Shown here one piece after another: positions 15,425-22,184 of a stretch of DNA of 64,000 nucleotides. Position 1 is the stretch's first letter. Each line of letters opens with the position of its first letter. The position numbers were made by a program, and so were the translations under genes. The notes under the pieces are model-generated. The model had not been told where the DNA came from, did no database searches, and was given only the letters and a program-made list of their open reading frames with translations. Source of the stretch: Rhodoferax_B ferrireducens_A (lineage in GTDB: Bacteria; Pseudomonadota; Gammaproteobacteria; Burkholderiales; Burkholderiaceae_C). The stretch lies in NCBI RefSeq assembly GCF_031458075.1, contig NZ_JAVDXT010000002.1, positions 558,001 through 622,000 of the forward strand. Direction: 5' to 3'.

Positions 15425-16861
15425 CTAGTTCTCTTTCTTCTCTTCCTTGCGCTCGGTCATGGTCTTGCTGACCAGAACTGGCTGGCCTTTGAGCTGTTTA
15501 ATGGCCTGCAGCAGCTGGAAGTCCTTGTCGCTGCCGAATTCGGGGTTTGGCTTGCGTTCGGGCGCGGGCTTCAGGGCTTCTGCTTCGAGCTTTTTACGCG
15601 CTTCTTCGCGGGCTTTCTCGCGCGCCTCGTCTTTCTTCTCTTCACCCTGGCCGCTGTTCAGGTGCTTTTCCAGGTCGGCTTCGCGCATGCGCAGGGCCGC
15701 AAACGGGCTGCCGTCTTCGGTATCGTCGACCATCACGTCGGGCACGATGCCCTTGGCCTGGATCGATTTGCCGCTGGGCGTGTAGTAGCGTGCGGTGGTC
15801 AGCTTCAGGCCGGTATCCGGGCCGAGCGGGCGCACGGTTTGCACCGAGCCCTTGCCAAAGGTCTGGCTACCCATGATGGTGCCGCGCTTGTAATCCTGCA
15901 GTGCGCCGGCCACGATTTCGCTGGCCGAGGCCGAGCCTTCGTTCACCAGCACCACCAGTGGCACCTTCTTCAAAGCCGCCGGCAACTGGGCCAGCGGATC
16001 GGAGCCGCGGCGCTGGTAGAACTCGGGCGAGGCCTTGTAGGTGAACTTGCTGTCGGCCAGCTGGCCGTTGGTGGACACCACGGTCACGTTTTCCGGCAGG
16101 AAGGCGGCGGAGACGGCGACGGCTGCGTCCAGCAGGCCACCCGGGTCGTTGCGCAGGTCGAGTACCAGGCCTTTCAGCTTGGGCTCTTGCTTGTAGATGT
16201 CTTCGATCTTGCGGGCGAAGTCTTCCACCGTGCGGTCCTGGAACTGGCTCAGGCGGACCCAGGCATAGCCGGGCTCGACCACCTTGCCGCGCACCGACTG
16301 GGTACGGATTTCTTCGCGGGTGATGGTGACCGGGAAGCTGCGGTTCTCGTCCTTGCGGAAGATGGTCAGGTTGACCTTGGTATTCGGTTCGCCGCGCATT
16401 TTCTTCACGGCGTCGTTCAGTGCCAGGCCTTTGACCGCGGTATCGTCGATCTTGGTGATCAGGTCGTTGGGTTTGAGGCCGGCGCGGAAGGCGGGCGAGC
16501 CTTCGATGGGCGAAACCACCTTGACCAAGCCGTCTTCCTGGGTGATTTCTATGCCTACGCCGACAAACCGGCCGGTCGTGCCTTCGCGGAATTCCTTGAA
16601 GGACTTCTTGTCAAAGTACTGGGAATGCGGGTCCAGGCTGGCCACCATGCCGGCAATCGCGTCGCTGATGAGCTTTTTCTCGTCCACCGGTTCGACATAG
16701 TCGGTCTTGACCATGCCAAACACGGCCGCAAGCTGCTGCAGTTCCTCCAGCGGCAAGGGCGCCATCGCACCGCGTGCGACGGTTTGCAGGGAAACCGTTG
16801 TCAAGGCCCCGGCAATGGCACCGGCGGCAATCCAACCGGTAATTTTGAGTTTCTGGCCCAT
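15425..16861 (-). CDS. ctpA: C-terminal processing peptidase, S41 family
   Basis: 478 residues from ATG 16861 (MGQKLKITGW). An N-terminal membrane anchor or signal segment is followed by the FGMVKTDYVEPVDEKKL region, a PDZ domain (about 95-170, GVGIEITQEDG) and the protease core. The catalytic Ser lies in NEGSASASE and the Lys in QTFGKGSVQT, the Ser-Lys dyad of tail-specific proteases. A charged Lys/Glu-rich tail (about 400-478) is typical of the Burkholderiales form. It acts in the periplasm on C-termini of envelope proteins. It lies downstream of gpmA, a conserved order in this group. Confidence 0.94.
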   Translation of the reverse strand: MGQKLKITGWIAAGAIAGALTTVSLQTVARGAMAPLPLEELQQLAAVFGMVKTDYVEPVDEKKLISDAIAGMVASLDPHSQYFDKKSFKEFREGTTGRFVGVGIEITQEDGLVKVVSPIEGSPAFRAGLKPNDLITKIDDTAVKGLALNDAVKKMRGEPNTKVNLTIFRKDENRSFPVTITREEIRTQSVRGKVVEPGYAWVRLSQFQDRTVEDFARKIEDIYKQEPKLKGLVLDLRNDPGGLLDAAVAVSAAFLPENVTVVSTNGQLADSKFTYKASPEFYQRRGSDPLAQLPAALKKVPLVVLVNEGSASASEIVAGALQDYKRGTIMGSQTFGKGSVQTVRPLGPDTGLKLTTARYYTPSGKSIQAKGIVPDVMVDDTEDGSPFAALRMREADLEKHLNSGQGEEKKDEAREKAREEARKKLEAEALKPAPERKPNPEFGSDKDFQLLQAIKQLKGQPVLVSKTMTERKEEKKEN

Positions 16862-16888
16862 AAGCATCTTTCAAGTCACTGTCACAGC

Positions 16889-16946
16889 ACACCTGCCATT
16901 CCCAAATCCCGGAATTTACGCGCCTGGGCTTGGGAATGGCAGGTGT
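16889..16946. repeat. 17-bp perfect inverted repeat between gpmA and ctpA
   Basis: ACACCTGCCATTCCCAA (16889-16905) and TTGGGAATGGCAGGTGT (16930-16946) are exact reverse complements around a 24-base loop. No T tract follows on either strand, so it is not a standard intrinsic terminator. It may be an mRNA-stabilising hairpin, a protein site or a remnant of a small mobile repeat. Confidence 0.8.
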
Positions 16947-17010
16947 TCTTATCAATATACACGTTGATATCCATTCGGGTGGATACGTTCCGTGTAAACC
17001 TTTTTGAAGC

Positions 17011-17757
17011 TTATTTCTTTTGGCCCTGGGCAGCCACGGCTGCAGCTGCCTTGGCAGCGGCTTCGGCGTCGCCCAGGTAGTAGTGGCGGATCGGTTGCAG
17101 GTCGGCGTCCAGCTCATATACCAGCGGGATACCGTTGGGGATGTTCAGGCCCACGATGTCGTCGTCGGAGATATTGTCCAGGTACTTGACCAGCGCGCGG
17201 ATCGAGTTGCCATGGGCTGCCAGCACCACGCGCTTGCCGGCCTTGATGGCCGGTGCCATGGCTTCGTTCCAGAACGGCAGCACCCGGGCGACGGTGTCTT
17301 TCAGGCATTCGGTCAGCGGAATCTGCTCGGGCGACTGCTTGGCGTAGCGGATGTCGCCGCGCTCGCTGCGCGGGTCGGTGGCTTCCAGCGCGGGCGGCGG
17401 CGTGTCGTAGCTGCGGCGCCAGACCAGCACCTGGTCGTCACCGTACTGCTTGGCGGTTTCGGCCTTGTTCAGACCTTGCAGCGCGCCGTAATGGCGTTCG
17501 TTCAGGCGCCAGCTGTGCACCACGGGCAGCCAGGTGCGGTCCATCTGGTCCAGGCAGTGCCACAGGGTGTGGGTGGCGCGCTTGAGCACGCTGGTGTAGG
17601 CCACGTCGAACTCGTAGCCATCGGCCTTCAGCAGGCGGCCGGATTGCTTGGCCTGTTCGATACCGGTGTCGGTCAAGGGCACGTCGGTCCAGCCGGTGAA
17701 GCGGTTTTCAAGATTCCAGGTGGATTCGCCGTGGCGGATCAGAACGAGTTTGTACAT
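17011..17757 (-). CDS. gpmA: 2,3-bisphosphoglycerate-dependent phosphoglycerate mutase
   Basis: 248 residues. It interconverts 3- and 2-phosphoglycerate in glycolysis and gluconeogenesis. The phospho-accepting His is in LIRHGEST (RHG at 8-10), followed by NRFTGWTDVPLT; ERHYGALQG and the second His in AAHGNSIRALVKYL complete the active site. The frame is open upstream to 18207, but the family start is clearly the ATG at 17757. The C-terminal Ala/Lys-rich tail is an ordinary extension. It is divergent from the rhodanese gene, with 124 bases between the starts. Confidence 0.96.
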   Translation of the reverse strand: MYKLVLIRHGESTWNLENRFTGWTDVPLTDTGIEQAKQSGRLLKADGYEFDVAYTSVLKRATHTLWHCLDQMDRTWLPVVHSWRLNERHYGALQGLNKAETAKQYGDDQVLVWRRSYDTPPPALEATDPRSERGDIRYAKQSPEQIPLTECLKDTVARVLPFWNEAMAPAIKAGKRVVLAAHGNSIRALVKYLDNISDDDIVGLNIPNGIPLVYELDADLQPIRHYYLGDAEAAAKAAAAVAAQGQKK

Positions 17758-17881
17758 GGCGCAGAGGGGCAGAGTGGATAAATAGAGGCCAAAAATGCAG
17801 CCTCCAACAGGCTGGCAACTTGCCATTCTAAAATCTACCGCTTCGGGACAGTCCCGGGTAACCCATAAATAAAGGTGCAAA

Positions 17882-18292
17882 GTGAAGTTTTTACTGGACA
17901 ACTGGATGTTGATAGCGGTGGCGGTGTCCTCTGGCGGGATGTTGCTCTGGCCCCTGCTGGTGGGCGGCGCCAATGCCGGAGCCCTGAGCCCGAACGGCGC
18001 GGTGCAGCGCATCAACCGTGAGAAAGCCGTGGTGGTGGACGTGAGCGAGGTCGAGGAATTTGCCGCCGGCCACGTGGGCGGCGCCAAGAATGTTCCTTTG
18101 GGCCAGCTGGAAGACAAGCTTGCAGCCACCGTGAAGAACAAATCCCTGCCTTTGATCCTGGTCTGCGCCAGCGGTGCGCGGGCGAAACGCGCCTTGGCCA
18201 TCGCCAAGAAGCTGGGCTACGAAAAAGCCGAAGTGCTGGGTGGCGGCCTGAAGGCCTGGAAAGAAGCCAATCTGCCGGTTGAAAAAGCCTGA
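17882..18292 (+). CDS. Membrane-anchored rhodanese-like sulfurtransferase
   Basis: 136 residues. A single N-terminal membrane helix (about 8-28) is followed by a rhodanese domain (about 38-132) with active-site loop CASGARA, catalytic Cys95. Such proteins move sulfane sulfur or carry out thiol chemistry at the inner membrane; the partner is unknown. It is first in the plus-strand set rhodanese-grxC-secB-gpsA, an order common in Burkholderiales. grxC starts 55 bases downstream. Confidence 0.92.
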   Translation: MKFLLDNWMLIAVAVSSGGMLLWPLLVGGANAGALSPNGAVQRINREKAVVVDVSEVEEFAAGHVGGAKNVPLGQLEDKLAATVKNKSLPLILVCASGARAKRALAIAKKLGYEKAEVLGGGLKAWKEANLPVEKA

Positions 18293-18347
18293 GCCAGCCT
18301 AACCTGAAGATCTGATTCCCCGTTTTATCCGCTGAAAGTAGCTGTCC

Positions 18348-18608
18348 ATGCAAGCCGTCAAGATGTACACCACCGCCGTTTGCCCGTATTGCATCCGGGC
18401 CAAGCAAATCCTCAAGAGCAAGGGCGTCGAGCTGATCGACGAGATCCGCGTCGACCAGCAGCCCGAGGCCCGCATGGCCATGATGGAGATGACCGGCCGC
18501 CGCACCGTGCCGCAAATCTTCATCGGCGACACCCATGTCGGTGGCTGCGACGACCTGGTGGCGCTGGACGGCCGGGGTGGCTTGCTGCCGCTTTTGAACG
18601 CGGCCTGA
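18348..18608 (+). CDS. grxC: Glutaredoxin 3
   Basis: 86 residues, cytosolic. The redox motif CPYC is at 12-15, followed by the TVPQIFIG cis-Pro region and the GGCDDL glutathione-binding segment. It reduces disulfides and glutathionylated proteins using glutathione. Length and motifs are standard for GrxC. A terminator at 18647-18680 separates it from secB, so read-through into secB would be partial. Confidence 0.96.
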   Translation: MQAVKMYTTAVCPYCIRAKQILKSKGVELIDEIRVDQQPEARMAMMEMTGRRTVPQIFIGDTHVGGCDDLVALDGRGGLLPLLNAA

Positions 18609-18646
18609 ACGGTCTTGCCGATCGGCAATAATCCGTCTGCTTTTTT

Positions 18647-18680
18647 AGCCCGCCGAGCTGTTTCGGCGGGCTTTGTTTTT
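18647..18680 (+). terminator. Rho-independent terminator after grxC
   Basis: Stem AGCCCGCCGA (18647-18656) pairs with TCGGCGGGCT (18663-18672) across a six-base loop and is followed by TTGTTTTT. Confidence 0.92.
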
Positions 18681-18701
18681 GATCCGAATTGAAAGAATTC
18701 C

Positions 18702-19169
18702 ATGTCCGACCAACAAGATCCCGTCTTCCAAATCCAACGTGTCTACCTGAAAGAGGCTTCGCTGGAGCAACCCAATTCCCCCAGCATCCTGCTCGACCCG
18801 GCCCAGCCCAGCGTGGAAATCCAGCTCGGTGTGGAAGCCAACCCTGTGGCCGAAGGCATTTTCGAAGTGGCTGTGACGGCCACCGTGCAGACCAAGATCG
18901 GCGACAAAACCGTGTTCCTGGTCGAAGCCAAGCAAGCTGGCATTTTTGAAATCCGCAATATGTCGGAAGAGCAGATGGGCCCGATCATCGGCATCGCCTG
19001 CCCGCAAATCGTCTACCCCTACCTGCGCAGCAACGTGGCCGACATCGTCCAGCGCGCCGGCTTCCCGCAAGTGCACCTGGCCGAAATCAACTTCCAGGCG
19101 ATGTACGAGCAGCAGCAAGCCAACGCGGCCGCAGCGGCTGCCGAAGCGCCTACCGCCACCCTGCAATAA
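18702..19169 (+). CDS. secB: Protein-export chaperone SecB
   Basis: 155 residues. SecB holds preproteins unfolded and delivers them to SecA. Recognisable blocks are QRVYLKEASLEQPN near the N-terminus, EVAVTATVQTK, EAKQAGIFEIRN, and CPQIVYPYLRSNVADIVQRAGFP. An acidic or Ala-rich tail follows the last conserved NFQAMYEQQ segment. It lies between a terminator and gpsA, so it probably has its own promoter. gpsA starts 26 bases after its stop. Confidence 0.97.
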   Translation: MSDQQDPVFQIQRVYLKEASLEQPNSPSILLDPAQPSVEIQLGVEANPVAEGIFEVAVTATVQTKIGDKTVFLVEAKQAGIFEIRNMSEEQMGPIIGIACPQIVYPYLRSNVADIVQRAGFPQVHLAEINFQAMYEQQQANAAAAAAEAPTATLQ

Positions 19170-19195
19170 GCCGGCATGCGCGCGCCGGGCCTGCC

Positions 19196-20230
19196 ATGAA
19201 GATCGCTGTACTGGGCGCGGGCGCCTGGGGCACTGCGCTGGCCATCAGCGCCTGCCAGAACCCCCTGGCCCGCCATACGGTGACGCTTTGGGCCCGCAGC
19301 GCCGAGCAGGCCGCGGCCATGCAGGCCCAGCGCTGCAACCAGCGCTACCTGCCGGACATTCCCCTGCCCGCCGAACTGCTGCTGCGCGCCGATGCGCCAG
19401 CAGACCTGGGCGAGCTGGTGGCCGGGCAGGACCTGGTGATCATCGGCACCCCCATGTCCGGCCTGCGCCAGATGCTGCGCGACACCGCCGCCTGCACCGC
19501 GCCGGTGGCCTGGTTGTGCAAGGGCTTCGAACCTCCAGATTCCATGCCTTATGGGCTGCTGGCGCACGAAATACGTGCGCAGCTAGCTACTGAATTAATA
19601 GCAAACGAAGCCGCCGGCTACGGCGTGCTCAGCGGCCCCAGCTTTGCCCAGGAAGTGGCGCGCGGCCAGCCCACCGCCCTGGTGGCGGCCAGTGCCCGCG
19701 CCGAGGTGCGCGACGCGCTGGTGGCGGCTTTCCATAGCCCGTCCCTGCGGGTCTATGCGAGCGACGACGTGGCCGGGGTCGAGGTCGGCGGCGCGGTGAA
19801 GAACGTGCTGGCCATCGCCACTGGCTTGTGCGACGGCCTGCACCTGGGCCTGAACGCCCGGGCGGCCCTGGTGACCCGCGGCCTGGCCGAGATGACGCGC
19901 CTGGGCCTGGCCCTGGGCGCCCGGGCCGAGACCTTCATGGGCTTGTCGGGCCTGGGCGATCTGGTGCTGACGGCTACCGGCGACCTGAGCCGGAACCGCC
20001 AGGTTGGCCTGTTGCTGGCCCAGGGCCAGACTTTGCAGCAGGCCGTGTCTTCCTTGGGCCATGTAGCCGAGGGCGTGTACAGCGCCCGCACGGTGGCGCA
20101 GCGCGCCGACAGCCTGGGCGTCGACATGCCCATCACCCACAGCGTGGTGGCTTTGCTGGACGGACGCATCCGCCCGGCTGACGCGGTTGCGTCTCTGATG
20201 GGGCGGGGCCCGGTGCCCGAGCTGACGTAA
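19196..20230 (+). CDS. gpsA: NAD(P)+-dependent glycerol-3-phosphate dehydrogenase
   Basis: 344 residues. It makes sn-glycerol 3-phosphate for phospholipid synthesis. The nucleotide-binding GAGAWGTALA is at the N-terminus; SGPSFAQEV, the catalytic Lys region GGAVKNVLAIA and GLGDLVLT are all present. Residues about 123-138 (IRAQLATELIANEAAG) fall just before SGPSFAQEV and are encoded by a locally AT-rich stretch resembling the dispersed repeat in reverse orientation. The frame is intact, so the enzyme should work. It ends the rhodanese-grxC-secB-gpsA set. Confidence 0.95.
   Translation: MKIAVLGAGAWGTALAISACQNPLARHTVTLWARSAEQAAAMQAQRCNQRYLPDIPLPAELLLRADAPADLGELVAGQDLVIIGTPMSGLRQMLRDTAACTAPVAWLCKGFEPPDSMPYGLLAHEIRAQLATELIANEAAGYGVLSGPSFAQEVARGQPTALVAASARAEVRDALVAAFHSPSLRVYASDDVAGVEVGGAVKNVLAIATGLCDGLHLGLNARAALVTRGLAEMTRLGLALGARAETFMGLSGLGDLVLTATGDLSRNRQVGLLLAQGQTLQQAVSSLGHVAEGVYSARTVAQRADSLGVDMPITHSVVALLDGRIRPADAVASLMGRGPVPELT
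19563..19610 (-). repeat. Possible dispersed-repeat copy inside gpsA
   Basis: On the minus strand this reads tttgctattaattcagtagc, closely resembling the start of the 52711-52771 copy (tttgctaccaaataaatagc) and of the puuD copy. The second half is poorly conserved. Encoded residues are about 123-138 of GpsA. Confidence 0.5.
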
Positions 20231-20245
20231 GGTTTTGTGTCTGTT

Positions 20246-20266
20246 GTGTAAGGCAAAGTCTTACAC
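20246..20266. promoter_or_regulatory. Hairpin GTGTAAG/CTTACAC in the flhD leader region
   Basis: GTGTAAG (20246-20252) and CTTACAC (20260-20266) form a 7-bp inverted repeat between gpsA and flhD. There is no T run after it, so it is more likely an operator or leader structure than a terminator. The 187-base gpsA-flhD gap must also contain the flhDC promoter. Confidence 0.4.
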
Positions 20267-20417
20267 GGGGCGGTAAAAAACTGACCTTCTGTATGGTGCT
20301 CCCCCGACTTAATTTTTGATTGGTGGGTATTCACAATCCATTTCAACGGATCGGGAAAAAGCACATTGCGATAAGCGCGATGCAGCCCGAACCGGGTAAG
20401 ACCCAAAGGACATCACC

Positions 20418-20744
20418 ATGAACAGCGAACAGATCATTGCCGAAATCCGCGAGGCCAATCTGACGTACCTCATGCTGGCGCAAAGCCTGATCCGGCAAGA
20501 CAAGGCCGAAGCTCTGTTCCGCCTGGGCATCAACGAAGAAGCTGCCGACATCCTGGGTGCGCTGTCGGCCGCGCAGATCCTCAAGCTGGCCTCCGGCAAT
20601 ATGCTGCTGTGCCACTTCCGCGTCGAAGACAGCCTGGTCTGGAGCCTGCTGACCAACCATGACATCAAGAAGGTGGGCAACCCCGCCACCAACACCTTGC
20701 ACGCCAACATCCTGATGGCTGGCCGCGTGGCCGAAGTCCTGTAA
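20418..20744 (+). CDS. flhD: Flagellar master regulator FlhD
   Basis: 108 residues. FlhD forms the FlhD4C2 activator of class II flagellar genes. The sequence is helical throughout, with the conserved IREANLTYLMLAQSLI start and the helix-turn-helix-like RLGINEEAADILGALSAAQILKLA. AAAGGACATCACC precedes the ATG. flhC follows after 12 bases with a good ribosome binding site. No motA, motB or che genes follow, in contrast to the common arrangement. Confidence 0.96.
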   Translation: MNSEQIIAEIREANLTYLMLAQSLIRQDKAEALFRLGINEEAADILGALSAAQILKLASGNMLLCHFRVEDSLVWSLLTNHDIKKVGNPATNTLHANILMAGRVAEVL

Positions 20745-20756
20745 GGAGCCGCCGCC

Positions 20757-21332
20757 ATGATGCCCACCACCGCAGCCGTTGACAAAGCCCCTGCCAAGGC
20801 CCCCAAGAGCGTCTTGCAAGACTCCCAGCAGATCGAACGCGCCGCTGCGCTGATCCGCATGGGCGCCCGCATGCAGGTGCTGGAATCGGAAACCGATCTG
20901 TCCTACGAGCGCCTGCTGCGCCTGTACAAAGAGGTGTCGGGCAAATCACCCAGTAAGGGCCAGCTGCCGTTCTCCACCGACTGGTTTTTGTCCTGGCAAG
21001 AGAACATCCATTCCTCGCTGTTCCTGAACATCTACGAATACCTGTCCAAGAGCATGGACATGGACTCGATCGACATCCTGACCAAGGCCTACCGCCTGTA
21101 CAGCGAGCAGATCGTGGCCGCCGAGGTGGACCCGCTGCTGTCCTTCACCCGCGCCTGGCGCCTGGTCAAGTTTGTCGATGCCAACATGCTCAACATGACC
21201 CAGTGCAGCGGTTGCGGCGGCAAGTTCGTCACCGAGCTGTACGAGAACCCCCGCCAATACGTGTGCGGCCTGTGCAGCCCACCGGCACGTGCCGGCAAGT
21301 GCAAGGGCGAACGCACCCTGATGCTGCACTAA
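20757..21332 (+). CDS. flhC: Flagellar master regulator FlhC
   Basis: 191 residues. FlhC is the zinc-containing DNA-binding partner of FlhD. The four zinc Cys are visible in CSGCGGKFV (first pair) and CGLC plus C in GKCKG (second set). The region ERAAALIRMGARMQVLESETDLSYERLLRLY is the typical N-terminal helical part. AAGGAGCCGCCGCC precedes the double ATG. An N-terminal extension of about 20 Ala/Lys/Pro-rich residues is longer than in the enteric protein. It converges with ribH2, with eight bases between the stops. Confidence 0.96.
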   Translation: MMPTTAAVDKAPAKAPKSVLQDSQQIERAAALIRMGARMQVLESETDLSYERLLRLYKEVSGKSPSKGQLPFSTDWFLSWQENIHSSLFLNIYEYLSKSMDMDSIDILTKAYRLYSEQIVAAEVDPLLSFTRAWRLVKFVDANMLNMTQCSGCGGKFVTELYENPRQYVCGLCSPPARAGKCKGERTLMLH

Positions 21333-21340
21333 GCAGCTCA

Positions 21341-21811
21341 TTAAGCCTGTAGCTGGCGCAGGCTGGCGACCGTTTTCAAGCAGGCTTGGGCCACTTCAGC
21401 GCCCTTGTGCACAAAGTGCTGGCTGAAGAACTGCTGGTGCTCGTCGCTGCTGTGGAAGTGGTGCGGCGTCAGCACGGCAGAAAACACCGGCACACCGGTT
21501 TCCAGCTGCACCGTCATCAGCCCCTGGATCACCGCATTGGCGACGAACTCGTGGCGGTAGATGCCGCCGTCCACCACCAGGGCGCTGGCCACGATGGCGT
21601 CGAACTGGCCGGACTGGGCCAGTTTCTTGGCGTGCAGCGGAATCTCAAAAGCCCCGGGCAATTCAAAGATCTGGATCGCATCGCGCGGAATGCCGTGGCG
21701 CGCCACCTCGCTCAAAAAGCCGTCGCGGGCCTGGTTGACGATGTCGGCATGCCAGCTGGCTTGCACAAAGGCGATACGGATGGGGGCGGAGAGTTGGATA
21801 GTCGTAGTCAT
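21341..21811 (-). CDS. ribH2: 6,7-dimethyl-8-ribityllumazine synthase, RibH2 type
   Basis: 156 residues. It condenses 3,4-dihydroxy-2-butanone 4-phosphate with the ribitylamino-pyrimidine to give the riboflavin precursor. Blocks FVQASWHADIV, FELPGAFEIPLHAKKLA, DGGIYRHEFVANAVI and LTPHHFHSSDEHQQFF match the RibH2 branch known from Brucella rather than the usual icosahedral RibH. The catalytic His is in HHFH. It stands alone, not in a rib operon, and is preceded by an FMN riboswitch. A T-rich run (21825-21834) lies just before the start and may be part of the switch's expression platform; no strong ribosome binding site is visible. Confidence 0.93.
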   Translation of the reverse strand: MTTTIQLSAPIRIAFVQASWHADIVNQARDGFLSEVARHGIPRDAIQIFELPGAFEIPLHAKKLAQSGQFDAIVASALVVDGGIYRHEFVANAVIQGLMTVQLETGVPVFSAVLTPHHFHSSDEHQQFFSQHFVHKGAEVAQACLKTVASLRQLQA

Positions 21812-21899
21812 AGGGTGTCAAAACAAAAAAGTTTCCAACCCAGGACGCACGCGCACCCGCGCAGCCACCGCCGCGCACGGCGAAGGGCTGCAAGGGACG

Positions 21900-22047
21900 C
21901 GTTCTCTTGCATCCGGACTATCACCGTCGGCTCCGGAATCGCACCGGAATCTGCTGACCCTGCGGATGCTTGCCATCTGCAGGCGCTCGCGGGCTAAACA
22001 TTGCTGTTACTACCGCCGGTGGGGAATTGCACCCCGCCCTGAGAACG
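21900..22047 (-). ncRNA. FMN riboswitch (RFN element) upstream of ribH2
   Basis: On the minus strand the element opens with GAGAACG and AGGGCGGGGTGCAATTCCCC, continues CACCGGCGGTA, AGCCCGCGAGCGCC and GGTCAGCAGA, then CCGGTGCGATTCCGGAGCC and GACGGTGATAGTCCGGATGC, and closes with AAGAGAACG. These are all the conserved blocks of the RFN aptamer, and GAGAACG/CGTTCTC forms the P1 helix. High FMN would repress ribH2. The 88 bases to the ATG hold the expression platform. Confidence 0.96.
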
Positions 22048-22129
22048 CTTGGCGCACCTGTGGGTGCGCACCCGGCTAGTGTAAGTGCAGACGGATATCC
22101 CTTTTTCGCAGCTGCTTATATGAAAAACG

Positions 22130-22184
22130 AGGCTTGGGCGCAGCCAGCACCTGCGCCAACAGCTATCAAAACAGGAGCGGCTAG
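22130..22184 (-). repeat. Dispersed short repeat between ribH2 leader and giant kinase gene
   Basis: gaggcttgggcgcagccagc, then acagctatcaaaacaggagc and ggctag, match the copies at 14526-14590 and 49671-49726 in the same orientation. It abuts the stop codon of the kinase-cyclase gene. Confidence 0.7.

Noticed and set aside
15662..17080. Plus-strand open frame opposite ctpA
   Set aside because: It is antisense to the S41 protease and runs through the intergenic inverted repeat, with no family similarity.
17758..18207. Upstream extension of the gpmA frame
   Set aside because: It overlaps the divergent rhodanese gene; phosphoglycerate mutase similarity begins exactly at the ATG 17757.
20246..20266. 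GTGTAAG/CTTACAC hairpin as a gpsA terminator
   Set aside because: It is followed by GGGGCGG rather than a T run.
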